NCBI RefSeq assembly: GCF_035582795.1
Contig: NC_134367.1
Coordinates: 121,298,562 to 121,362,561, forward strand
Source of the DNA: Mycteria americana
Lineage: Eukaryota; Chordata; Aves; Ciconiiformes; Ciconiidae
Direction of reading: 5' to 3'
Length of the DNA stretch: 64,000 bases
Position 1 is the stretch's first letter, and the number at the start of each line of letters is the position of its first letter. Below the pieces are notes generated by a model. That model searched no databases. It saw only the letters and a list, made by a program, of their open reading frames with translations, and was not told the DNA's origin. A program made the translations under genes and the position numbers. Of this stretch, positions 50,501-61,450 are shown in pieces.

Positions 50501-53500
50501 ATCCCTTTGTAAACGCTAGAAGCAAAGTTCCAAGTGCTTAAAGAGAACTGTGCACTTTATTCTTCATTTTGCAAGGAGGGAGTAGGAGACAGGTTACGTG
50601 ACTTGCAGACCAGCAAAACCACGGCCTTGCAAAGGCAAAACCATGATCCTGTGTATTAGTCACAAAAAAACAACTGCCACCTCTGACCAAGCCTAAAAGA
50701 GATGCACAGATATACAGCTTTGTTCATGTGATGGCCTTGGGAATGAACAGAATTAAACGTCTCTGAATAGCAAAGTGCAGAAAGTGACACATGCAAACTT
50801 TTGGGTCTGAGGGAAAAAGCCTGTTTAGAGGATGTCTTATTAGAAACTACCAAAAGCGAGAATACATTTATATATCATATTTACTTCACATACCTGGAAC
50901 ATATCTGTGTTGCTGTCATGTGTATATTCAACTACTACTGTCTGGGCCCGAGACAAAGTGTAAGATATGCTGTGTTGGTCCTTATTACTTATTGCCTATG
51001 GAAAAAATGCCAAATATTATTGAACCTGTGAACAGTAACTCTACAGAATACAGCAGCAAAGCAGACAATATATGTAACTAGGCTCTTGTTCTGCTCAACT
51101 AATGCATTAAGGCAGATGGTTGTAAGTGACATGCCTGTAGTTAAACTTCACAAAAACCAGTCCTGGCCATTAAAAAAAGCTGCAGGATTGATTCAGCAAC
51201 AGACCAAACTGGTCTCTTCACCGCATGCTGCAACAAAATACATGTAACCAAGACATATTATTAGTCATGCTTCGTGTTAAAGCAACACTGGCCTTAACAC
51301 AAAAGAACAAAACAACTGAGTGCAAAGGCTAAAACTGAATGTAACACCTTCATGGCCTTCTCAGCCTGAACTTCTCTAACATCAAGTGAGGACAAAAACT
51401 TAGGACTTCATTCTAAAAACAGGATCCAAGTCCATACTAAAATCAGTGATGGTTAATAAGATACATAGACAAAAAACATAACAAGTAGTGATGGTACACA
51501 GGGTAAAATGGAGAAACACAGCACAGGTTGCAGAAGTTGTAGCAAAGTAATCTAGGTTTCAGTTCATTAGTCTGGATTTTCATTCTGCAACTACCTCCTG
51601 GGAACTGAACAAACACTCTTCTAGAAGTGCTTCTAAATAGCGCTTACTTGAAGACCATGAAGAATTAGCAAAAATAAATGTTCTTTTCACAGATCTCCTA
51701 TAGATATAATACTATTACAAGAACTTTGGTTAGCAAAGTGCTTTTGATTTCAGAATACTTTATGCCATTCCCTGAATTTAGGAATCAATATTCTTACGTG
51801 TCAAAGTATTTAGGGAGTCAAACACTTAACACTACTGTATTTAAGGGCCTGATCTCAACACTGGAGATCTCTAAACCACCACTAAGCATTCTCAAATTCC
51901 ATTGGTTTTAGTAGAAATGCTCCATTTGTTATTGAACATAGTTGCACATACACTTGAATTGCCACAATACAGAAGTATTTAATGGTACTACCTTAGCTAT
52001 AATATATTAGTTTTGACATGAAATACAATTCAACTTCAGGACCTAAGCCCTTCCTTTACTGCTTCTTAATGGGAAGTCTGAACTTGATTACGAGCAGTAT
52101 AAAACATGCCCTGCAAAACCCACCTGTCCTCATCCCTGGGGAACTCCTACCCATTGGACAGAATAGCAAGTGCACACAGAGCTTTGGCAAAGGACCATTT
52201 CAGAGTCAGCTTCACATGAAGCGAAGTTAGCCCTAAAGCATGAATGAGTGCGAAAACCAGAACGCTAGAACAGATGCCTGTAGTGAGTTTGGAAGGAAAA
52301 CAAAATAGAAAGTGTTTTACATGACTAGCCTGTGCCCTGAACATTCATGTTTCAAAAATAAATGTTTTTCTTTCTGGACAGGGCAAGGACTGGACACCAG
52401 ATTTGTTTTGCTGAACTGTTTCTTGCTAACCCTGACAAGTACCAAAAAAACTTGGATAAACATGAACCATTCTTTTTGCAGCCAGAACTTCATGCTTTTT
52501 ACATCATTTCATCTCAGCATAACAGTACTGACTTCACTGAACCAGGACTTCACTGAACTTTCACCAGGAGAAATAAGACTTAACTAGACAAGTCAAGCTT
52601 ACCTTTGCTGCTTGAGGGGTACAGGCAATATGCACAGTGCTAGGTTTCACCCCATTTGCCTTGGGCCTTTTAAATAAAGCAAACCTACTTTTTCTTCTTC
52701 CTCTATCTCCATTTGGGAGAGACCCATTGTACCTATCAAAAAAGACAGAAAAACAACAAACTCTATCTTCCTGTATTACTTAGCTTCTCACAAGATACAG
52801 ACCCACAAGAACTTCCATACTAAGCACAAAGTCATCTTAATCAGTATGGTATTGAAAAAAATTACAATTTCCAATTAATCACATCTATTTAAATCTGAGA
52901 ATTGATAAACACAATGTTGAAACATGCCCACGGAATTACAGCATTTGCACACAAAGCTTGTAGGTCAAGGAATGCTACCCAGATTAATCTCAAAGCTACT
53001 GTCAACAAGCAAAAGAGACTCTGGTCCCAAACATGAAAACAAGTAAGGTTATATGCTTATCTGTAGCTTTATCTCTACATGGTGTGTTCACACTGTAAAT
53101 GAAAGAACCTAAACACTCACCAAGCCTGGTGGAGAGTTAAAATTTTAGAGAATTTTGGTTGAAAAAAAACCCTTGTAAGAAATAGACATACTGTTCTCTG
53201 AGACTCTGATTTAATCCACCAGAAAACCCTCAGACCCTCACTTTGAACATGTCAATGTTAACAGGCCAGCCAGCAAACTTGCTTTATTAAAATCTTCTGT
53301 TTGCACTTGGATATAATAGAGTCAGCTACCATGTTCTTATAAAACTACTTTCATTTTGAAGTCCTAGGGAACCTCTTCTTCCACATTATCACATTAGTCA
53401 TCTGTCTAGGTACACCCTGGAACCAACTGGGAAACCCTTCACAAATTGGCTGCTTTTGTCATGAAACACTTACCTGGGAGGAACACAAGAGCAGAAAATA

Positions 53501-53915
53501 AACTTACATCTACTCAACTGTTTAGAGCCTTACCTCCACGCTCACGCTGTCACAAAAAAGTATGCGTGCTGCAGTGCAATTTTCCAATATATCACGTTAT
53601 GTATAACACCTGGTTGCCACTGAAAAAGGTAACCCTCCCTCCACTCCCCCTCTTACATGAGATCAGCTACCAAAGAAAAGCTGATCAACTCACCATTTAG
53701 TTGCATCTCACTAGATACACTGCAAAAGAGGGAGTCCAAGTGAGAGGCTGTGGGACCATCTCCCACAGCAACCTGCATTTTATCTGCTTTAAGTGCACCC
53801 TGAAATTCTACCTTCATTCTCACTTCCAAGGCACAAACACTTACCCTAATACAATCAATTCACCATATTTTACTGGTGCTTTTGATGGATGATTTTCTTG
53901 ATCAGGAGAAAACAT
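46957..53915 (-). CDS. PELI1: PELI1, Pellino E3 ubiquitin ligase 1 (complete coding sequence, six exons)
   Basis: The spliced frame is 53845-53915, 52603-52732, 50894-50995, 48676-48873, 48377-48565 and 46957-47523 on the minus strand. It totals 1,257 bases: 418 codons plus a TAA, exactly the human PELI1 length. It starts MFSPDQENHPSKAPVKYGEL and ends LIFQGPLD. PELI1 is a cytosolic E3 ligase that acts on IRAK1, RIPK1 and other partners in Toll-like/IL-1 receptor signalling. Residues from about 13 to 275 form the FHA-like substrate-binding domain. The C-terminal RING-like domain has its zinc ligands in place, including Cys311, His313, Cys333, Cys336, Cys367, His369, Cys371, Cys395 and Cys398. 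Choice of PELI1 over PELI2 rests on PSMKRKDVVDEKQPWVYLNC and the end GPLD (GPID in PELI2). Confidence 0.98.
47524..48376 (-). other. PELI1 intron before the last coding exon
   Basis: Intron of 853 bases, AT-rich, with a polypyrimidine tract near its 3' end. No element recognised. Confidence 0.85.
48377..48565 (-). CDS. PELI1: PELI1 exon 5 of the coding set (residues 168-230)
   Basis: The acceptor is AATTTCTCTTAG and the donor is AAAATG|GTAAGA. Its 63 whole codons run from EKAAKWKTSDGQMDGLTTNG to RSAQQRGKM. The exon belongs to the FHA-like domain and its wing insertion. It carries Val where I recall Ile in human (PGVWREI against PGIWREI). Confidence 0.97.
48676..48873 (-). CDS. PELI1: PELI1 exon 4 of the coding set (residues 102-167)
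   Basis: The acceptor is ATCTCTTTCTAG and the donor is CTTGGG|GTAAGG. Its 66 whole codons run from IGRSTESPIDFVVTDT to YAAGFDSSKNIFLG. GRSTESPIDFVV contains the conserved Gly-Arg and Ser of the FHA phosphothreonine-binding loops. The intron after it is only 110 bases. Confidence 0.97.
48874..50893 (-). other. PELI1 intron between residues 101 and 102
   Basis: Intron of about 2 kb. A low-complexity run of A and C near 50,150-50,220 creates hydrophobic ORFs on the minus strand that are not genes. Nothing else recognised. Confidence 0.85.
50894..50995 (-). CDS. PELI1: PELI1 exon 3 of the coding set (residues 68-101)
   Basis: The acceptor is TTTTTTCCATAG and the donor is TTCCAG|GTATGT. Its 34 whole codons encode AISNKDQHSISYTLSRAQTV, then VVEYTHDSNTDMFQ. 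It is phase 0 at both ends. It encodes core strands of the FHA-like fold and matches the human residues completely as far as I can recall. Confidence 0.97.
50996..52602 (-). other. PELI1 intron between residues 67 and 68
   Basis: Intron of about 1.6 kb, AT-rich, without a recognised element. Confidence 0.85.
52603..52732 (-). CDS. PELI1: PELI1 exon 2 of the coding set (residues 24-67)
   Basis: The acceptor is TTTTTTGATAG and the donor is GCAAAG|GTAAGC. The first base completes Gly24. The rest encodes residues 25-67, YNGSLPNGDRGRRKSRFALF to PQAAK. This is the first part of the FHA-like domain; the RGRRKSRFALFKRPKANG stretch is almost invariant in Pellino proteins. Confidence 0.97.
52733..53844 (-). 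other. PELI1 intron splitting codon 24
   Basis: Intron of about 1.1 kb with nothing recognisable beyond ordinary AT-rich sequence. Confidence 0.85.
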
Positions 53916-53989
53916 GAGCTTAGCTAATGACTTCTTCTCAAATTTCAGGTCTCTGATCAAGAGTTGTGGCACACTTTTTTCATTATTTC
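53845..53989 (-). CDS. PELI1: PELI1 exon with the start codon (coding part 53845-53915)
   Basis: The acceptor is TTGTTTTTACAG just above 53989 and the donor is TTAGG|GTAAGT. The ATG is at 53915-53913; 53916-53989 is 5' UTR. The 71 coding bases give MFSPDQENHPSKAPVKYGEL, then IVL and two bases of Gly24. The start context is poor (C at -3, T at +4). Confidence 0.96.
53957..53983 (-). promoter_or_regulatory. PELI1: Short upstream ORF in the PELI1 5' UTR
   Basis: Six bases into the start-codon exon is an ATG with A at -3 that opens an 8-codon ORF (MKKVCHNS) ending in TGA, 41 bases before the PELI1 ATG. Because the true ATG has a poor context and the upstream one a better context, initiation at PELI1 may depend on reinitiation or leaky scanning. 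The presence of the ORF is certain; its effect is inference. Confidence 0.6.
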
Positions 53990-55927
53990 CTGTAAAAACA
54001 AAGATAAATGTAAGAGAAAAGACTCAAATCCATTAATTACACAAACCTGCACACCTATCTGATACAGCAGGTATAATATTTTGTGTTTTCCACATTTTGG
54101 GTTTGCCTGAAATAATTTTTAAAACATACATATAAAACCACATCAATTAAGGTTGAATTGCCTGGAAGAACTACCAGATCACAAAAAAACCACAAGTGCA
54201 TTTAGAAAATTCCAGTATGGCCTTGATAAAACACCCACAGTTGTTTTCCTTCATGCTAGTTTTTAGTATAAATGGTATATAGCTTCATTTAGTGTGTTTG
54301 GTTCGACTATCAAGAAGTAGAGCCAGACAGGGATTAAATTTAAAGGAAAAAAACAAAGCAAAACCAGTCCATTAGCTAGAGAGGTAGAAGTTTTCATGGA
54401 AAGTATCCGATTCAGAGCTTTCCAAGAAATTTCTGGATTTGCAGAGGGAAGGAAGTTGTATGACAATTTGATATCAAGTCTACCATACAAGTTTGAGGTG
54501 TGCAATGTGATCTCTCATGTTTAACCAGAGACGGAAGTTATACAAACAGCTGTTTGAAGGAGATTTCCTGAGGGAATTCCACATAATTCTTAATGAGAAC
54601 AATCTCTTGAAGTGCAATTTTTCGTCATACTTCTGCTTTGAGGAACAGTTCACACTAGTATTTTTTACAGCTTCTCAATTAGTAACATTTCCAGACACCT
54701 CTGACCTACGCAACCCATCCCTGACCTTTCTAGAGAGAAAGCCTACCCAACAGAGCACTTGCTTGATAAAGAATAAAGCTGATGCTAGCCTGTTCGAGGC
54801 TTTCTTTAACCGAAACAAGAACATTTCCTTGGTTCTTCCAAGTAAGTTTTCATACCAACTCAAAAAGCTCTTTTTTTTTTAGTACTGATAGTTAAACATT
54901 CTGCCTTCTGTTCAAATACACATTTTGGCCCACATAAAATGTCTTGTATCCTGTTATCAACTTTTATCACGACTACAATGCTGCGTCTCCATTTTCTTCT
55001 ACCTCAACTAGAGCATAGATATTAGCAGAAAAGACGTCATCGTACAGATTTTATCTACCTCTTCTTCTGTCCTAACAACAGAAGAAAGGATGTGGCAGTG
55101 CTTGAGACCCTGCTCACATTTGTTCAGAAGCTCATGCAAAGATCCCTTTACTGACCTGATCTTCACCCTCTCCTGATCTTCTTTGCTTCTTCAGAGAAGC
55201 TTGGCCTTCAACATCTCTTCTCAATCTACCAATTTCTTATTCAGCACGGATATGTTGATCCCCACCTGCAATCAGCTCACAGTGCTATCTGAAAATTCAA
55301 TATGCTCCTTCATTGCCTTCTTACATGCTATCCCACACATTTGGGAGGGCTTCACACAAATACATGCAAAGACATCTTGCTGTCCTCCAAACTTTTACTG
55401 TGATGCCTCCAGAATACAACCAGGAGGCCAAACTGAGGCCTTTCTTTTCTCATTATTTTCCAAATCTTTTCTCCTTTGCTCTCATGTCTGGGTACTGTGG
55501 ATTTCATAGTGCTTGGAATAGTAAGTTAACTGAAGACTGTCTCTGTAGTTAGCACACATGTAACATTATCACAACAGTATCCTGACCCACTGCTAGATGA
55601 GTGAGCACATTGTAATAAACCTGATTTGCACAACACTACTGTGAAGCGTCTGCATCCCGTCTACACAACAGTTACACCAATATATCTTTGTTGCATAGGA
55701 AGCAGTGTGCATTTCCAGTAGGCAGCTATCCTGGTTCAAGCCTTATGGTATCCATCATTTACCTGGTACAGAAAGTGCCTTATACTGATCCAACAGTCCC
55801 CATCTGTCACACAACAATAGCAACAGCAGCACAGGAGAGAGCAAAGCAGTATAGTTTACTCAGAAGCATTTCTAGATTGCTGACCCACGTGTAGCAGTAA
55901 GTTAACTGGGATGGTGAGGGTACTTAC

Positions 55928-55964
55928 TGTTGTAGGTGGGGCCCAAGGTTTTGCCTTTAAAATT
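55928..55964 (-). other. Possible 37-base cryptic or non-coding exon in the PELI1 5' intron
   Basis: The segment is bounded by the acceptor AATTTCTCCATTTTAG and the donor CAACA|GTAAGT. It has no ATG. Such pairs arise by chance in long introns, so this is weak. It lies 57 bases from the 68-codon ORF on the other strand. Confidence 0.15.
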
Positions 55965-56020
55965 CTAAAATGGAGAAATTAAAGCAAACTTATATGAAAA
56001 TGTGACCTTAAACTCCTATC

Positions 56021-56227
56021 ATGCCTGTAGCCATACACCCTGAAGTGGAGATTGTCCCATTTGATAAATGGAGCCCCACAACATTAACTGTGTTCATAAT
56101 TTTCATGTTTGCTATGACCATCTGGGTCTTCCTTGCCTCCTGGCATCACAACCCCTCTTTGGAGCACCACACCAGCAATCCTCTGAAGCCATGTGTCTCT
56201 GAAGACACTGCAGGGGTGGTTTACTGA
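56021..56227 (+). CDS. Unrecognised 68-codon ORF with one membrane segment, inside the PELI1 5' intron
   Basis: An ATG with A at -3 opens a 68-codon frame on the strand opposite PELI1, with an in-frame TAA 10 bases upstream. The protein has an acidic, proline-containing N-terminus (MPVAIHPEVEIVPFDKW), one strongly hydrophobic stretch from about residue 20 to 41, and a polar tail with one Cys (58). By my count 38 of 68 codons end in G or C, while the flanks are clearly AT-rich. The composition therefore looks like coding DNA rather than chance. An alternative is an exon that begins at the acceptor CATGCCTGTAG (exon from 56031). I do not recognise a family; a chance ORF remains possible. Confidence 0.35.
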   Translation: MPVAIHPEVEIVPFDKWSPTTLTVFIIFMFAMTIWVFLASWHHNPSLEHHTSNPLKPCVSEDTAGVVY

Positions 56228-56734
56228 CATTAATACTAAACTATCTAGCTCTTAGTGCTTAACAGTGCTTGGTTCTCTAGACACATCTCCCTTCTGAAGT
56301 ATTTCTACTTAAGTGAGTATAAATCTTAAGTATTTATCTGTATATAGATATAAGGATATAAATATACTTACTATGAAGTATTATTATAAAATTCAGCATT
56401 TGTTTTGTTTTATTTTAAAATTATCTTGCATTATAATTGCTTAGATATCCTAATGTTTTAGTCTCCTCCCCAAATGATTAACCTATTTTCTACTTGAATA
56501 TTGATCCCCCTCAGCAGTCTCTCCCCTGCACGTCAGTGTTCTCCACGTACAACTCATTTCATCTTGGCCATTGCATTTCACATGCAATGCTTCACATAGA
56601 AAACAGAATATATAGGACAACATAATGGTTATCCTTTGAATTGGCATTTAACAACTCAGAAGAAATACTGCTATGAAATCTATAGCACTGCCCATTAGGA
56701 AACAGCACAGGACTAGTAAATACCATGACAGGGT

Positions 56735-56754
56735 AAAAAAAAAAAAAAAAAAAA
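56735..56754. repeat. Poly(A) tract, 20 bases
   Basis: A run in the PELI1 5' intron, about 500 bases to the right of the 68-codon ORF on the same strand. No AATAAA lies at the expected distance before it, so a processed-copy origin is not supported. Confidence 0.9.
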
Positions 56755-59624
56755 TTTGAATAGTACCCAACACTATGGTGTTTAAAAGAGAGCTAATCCA
56801 TTCACTTAGAGAAGGTGGGAAGGCAACCATTAAAAATAACTTTAACTTTTGCCATTAGTACAAGAAAATGTTTGGCATAACTTCTCTTCTGTTCACCCAA
56901 ATGAACAATTTCATGGAAAGCTAAAAAAAATACATCTCCCAGTCAGAGAGTCAGCTTCTGAGTCTCATTAAAAGTAATTACACATGAACAGTTAAAGGAG
57001 ACTCTAAAGAGTTACCTGAACAGGTGGCCAGTAACCTCCTCTTAGGAGACAACTGAGCAGAAACCATAAAATGGGGCCAACAGTTCCAAGTGTCAGACTT
57101 CAGCAATGCAAGAAGTTAACTGGAACATCTTAATGCAAGGAAGTGTCCAACATCTAATGCGAAGCTCCCCCTTAATACATTTTTTGTTTCATATTTAAAG
57201 AAATCCAGCCAAGTTTATTTTGGGACCAGCACATATGATGGAAACCCACTTCTTATTTGACTTAAGGAAGGTTCAAGAGTTAGCAATCTAGAGCTACCAT
57301 TAGTAAAACAGCTTGTTCCTACATTTTCAAAGGCAGGGCTTGAATGTTTGAACTTAACTTTTTTAAAATATGTTCCAGAACCTTTACGAGCTGCACACAT
57401 CACTTTCACAGCTACTAACACCCAGTAACTTCAACTCAAGCACATACAAAATTCAGAGCCCCTAAAAAACATACATGCTACTTCTCACCCAGAATGATCT
57501 GCCTGATGCACTGTACCCAAAAGGAAGACTCATTTCGGTCCTGGAAATAACAAAGATTAATTGTATTCTTCCAATGAGGTCCTGAAGACTAGTCCAAGTG
57601 AAATTTGGTGTCTGCAAATAAAACTCAAGTGTTCTCCCACTGGAGAGGAGTCTAATAGGCCATGGGATAGCATCTCCACTCCTGAAGCACAGCAGGCTTA
57701 CGGATCATTTAAAGCTGGATAAAGCATTTAAGAACTTACAGGAGGGAATGCTCTTGAGAGGAAGGATCCACTAATTTATATAATGAGCCTTCTCTTGTAG
57801 AATAACCTGTCCAGTTTTTATTCCTAGAATACTACAAGAGACTTCTTAGAAGTGTTAGGAAAGGCTAATTAAATACATTAAAAAGACAACTTGGCCCTGT
57901 AGCACCAGTATACAACTAAGCAACTGACTGCTTGAGCAAAACGTGTAAGTTAGCTTTTTTCCATGACCGTTAGTTTTGCAGCAGCATCTCCAGCCACCAG
58001 TGGAGCAGCTTCATTGAAGTAGGCTCCAAACAACTGACTGTTCCAAAACTCCTCCTAGACCCTTCCACACTGATGAGGAATAAGGTGTTAATTATAAGAT
58101 CCCACCCCATCCTACGTTCTTCCAAATCACAGAACTGGTAGCAGCAAATTTTCACCTCAAGATCTCTGCTTCTGCTACAGAGAAGAGACCAAAGCCTGAA
58201 AAACCTACTTGTGTACAGTCCTGTATTATATAATATAACAGATTTTGTGAGTAAAGCAACTTGCACACAGAGGAAACCATTTCGGAAAGGCATTACTTGA
58301 TTGGGTAAGAGGTGAGCACAACTATTTGCAGTTAGCACAAAAACATGACTGGTACCAGTTAGCACCTTCTAGTCTCAAAAATAGGAAACTGGAACAGAAA
58401 GAACTCATGAACAAGTAATACATTTTTATTCGTAACACTGGTTCCTCGGGAGCTGGGAGAAAGCTCATGGAAGGTAACTTGCACAATACTGTCATGTGCA
58501 ACTTTTGAGGGACTGGAAAGAGATGACATCTAAACTGAAAATGTATTTTAAATTTGTTTTAGGAATGGAAATCCAGTTTCTTACAAGCCTTCTTGTTCAA
58601 TATTCACTTGAGTCATGGAAGGCAATGATTGCTATGGCAGAAAGCAAGCCACAGATTTCTGGTTACATTCAAGTAGAAGGAAAAGCCATATCATTGTACA
58701 CTCTCCTGTCACGTTCAAACACTAGTCTCTGAATCTGGAGGCAGACTGTTCTCCGGGAAGACCTAGCAAACCATGCTTCAGAGTAGATGAATAGTTTACT
58801 AGTCTGCCCACTTTCACTGAACATGCCATTTTCAGTGGGGAACCTCAAGATACAATGAATTTTGGTTGTTTTTGAACTATCAGCTAAGCTTACCAGCCAT
58901 CCTCAGTCATTCAGCTGCCTTTTCTGATCATGAGACTCATACGTGACTACTCTTTGATGGCTTCTACAGAAAGTCTTCAGATCTTGTTTGCACTGAGGCA
59001 CAGCACCTTGTGAATAAGTTTGCTATTTAGTAGACCAAGTATAGCTTTTGGAATTGCAGCAAGAATAGCAGTATCTTAATGGTTAAAATGGAGCAGGGGG
59101 AGGGGAGAACATAAATTCAATGAGCCCAAGCAGAGATTCATTAAACACTCGGCTGTGAGCTAAAAATACTAGAATAAAAGTCTCTTTGTAATAAATTACC
59201 ATCATTTTCTAAACACAGAGCCAGCATTATAGGCTGCTAGCAACTGTAGCTAGTGCCAGACTAGCCCTTTTCTAAAATACTGCATAAAACCACTTTCACA
59301 GTATAAAAAGAAGTCCTCTGTCAACGAGTATATTAAAATAAAAACATGCTGATTCAGATGCAGAAATTGGATTTTTTTCCCCATGTTTATAATATCATCT
59401 TCTTTATGTTCTATATCTACATATTCTAAGGTTTGAAATTTTTTTTTGCTTTTAGAAATAAAGCACTAGACAGCTTGTCTACCGATGTTTTTATTTTTAT
59501 ACATTTTGCTATTTGTAGTTCTCCATTTACTGTCCTTGCAATTCTCATATCCAGCTCTTCCCTCAGCAATTGTGTTAAATCAGGGGGGATATGGACAAAA
59601 TATAATCCAGCCCTTCTGACAGGT

Positions 59625-59858
59625 ATGCAGTGTCACGACAAGAGGCAACAAACAAGGTGCAACACAGAAAATCCTGTTTAGCTATTAGGGGAAAAAAAAA
59701 AACCACCAATCCGGAGAGGCTGTGGGATCTCCATCCTTGGAGATACTCAAACCTCAGCAACACATGGCCCTGAACAACCTGATCTAAGGCAGTCCCGTCC
59801 TGCTTTGAGCAGGGGGACTGGACCAGACAACCTCCCAACCTAAATTATTCTAGGAATA
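59625..59858 (+). mobile_element. CR1 LINE, 3' end fragment
   Basis: CACGACAAGAGGCAACAAAC, GGAGAGGCTGTGGGATCTCC, CATCCTTGGAGATACTCAAA and the tail CTCCCAACCTAAATTATTCT follow CR1 order. It lies in the PELI1 5' intron, antisense to PELI1, and has an internal run of A at about 59,692. Confidence 0.88.
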
Positions 59859-61431
59859 CAATTAATTTTAGGAAGCCCAACACAATTTTATCAAGCAACT
59901 GAAATATGTACCTTAGGTACACTTTTGATCAGTTAGACATAAAATATAAGCAACTGCATTACCAATGAAACAAAATTTTACCCTTATCCTCCTGAGATTT
60001 ACATATAACTGTCTATAGCTTCATTTGGATTTAAAACCCCATACTGCTCTTCAAACAAAGAATTGTGCAGTTACCTGACAAAACACAAGTAGGATTCAAG
60101 TTTGCCAACATCCATTTACACGTTTAAGCTGTTTAGCACTCCAATTTCCATTAGGCAATCTTGCAAGATCAGAAACTCCTCTGAATGCATGCATAGTAAT
60201 ATTCAAGAGAATATGTTATGTCTCATCCCTTCAAAGGCAAAATCTTGACTTCCAGATTTAAAGGACCAGAATATCGAAGTTAAAGTCACTGTGAGACACA
60301 AAGAATCTGTGCAGAACACTAGTCTCTCAAGATGAAGATATGTGCAAGCATGGAAGAAGGAAGAGGCATGGAAGCAAGCATGGAAGAAGTAATGAGAGAG
60401 AAGCGAAAAAACCTAAAGTAATTCCCAGCAGACTGCCTTCTTGTTTGATTACAAGTCCCCATCAAGTCCAGGTTGCCAGATTTCACAAACAATATCAGTG
60501 ATCTTACTGCTGATCTACACTGGTGCAAGCAACAAGGAATCAGCTCCTTGCATCACTGTTTCTGAAAGTGGAGACAAAGATTGAGAAATCACTTTCTTCT
60601 ACGTGATGGTTAAGTCACCATTGGAAAGTTATTCTCCTTTAACTGTTCTTCTTAGCAATCTTTCTGGAAGCTTTTATTAAAATAGTTTTTACTTAAGTAA
60701 TCACCTGGGTAAAAGAGCATGCAGAAGAGTATGTGTTTATCAGCCATAGTTTTCACACTTCTCCCAGTTTCCAGTTTAAAAAACAAGCTCACATTTCCTT
60801 CACACACATACCTAGAACTTTAAGTTCAGCAGGTTTTACATTCCATTTTTGAGATTAGCCAGATTCTGTCTACAGCTTGCATCCTTCACTACAGATGCAC
60901 AGGAAAGGTATAGCAATGCATCTGTTATATATTTAAATTGCATTGTCACTTTAGATCAGTAGCCCTACTTTACCTTTCTAAGGAAGGATAATTAATTTTC
61001 TCCTTTCTAGAAAAGGAAGTTTTCAGCACCAAAAAAAAAGAACAAGCCTTGGGAGTACGGAAGATCAGTCCAGCCTTTTGCTTTTGTATGGCTTATTCTT
61101 TCCTTAGTCTATACTGTTCGCCTTTTCTTTTATAACCTCTGAATAAGCTTAGTCATCCACTACACACACAACAGCGTCTTATGATATGAAAGCATTGAAA
61201 ATAAGACAAGGCCAAGCTCTGAAACGAGCAAGCAGCCTCTCCTGCACAGGACACCAAGCATAAAACAATGCAAACAACTATCTGCTGCTGTGCCTTGAGA
61301 ACATCTGTAAAATCTCAATAGAGGGGTTTTTCATTCTCATAAACAGAATGAAAGCATCTTTTTACCACAGACATCTGCCATTAGTAGGCTGTTCATCCTG
61401 GAAACCAGTCATGCAAGAGTCACAGCACAGC

Positions 61432-61450
61432 AAAAAAAAAAAAAAAAAAA
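61432..61450. repeat. Poly(A) tract, 19 bases
   Basis: Simple A run in the PELI1 5' intron, preceded by CACAGCACAGC. No element recognised. Confidence 0.9.
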
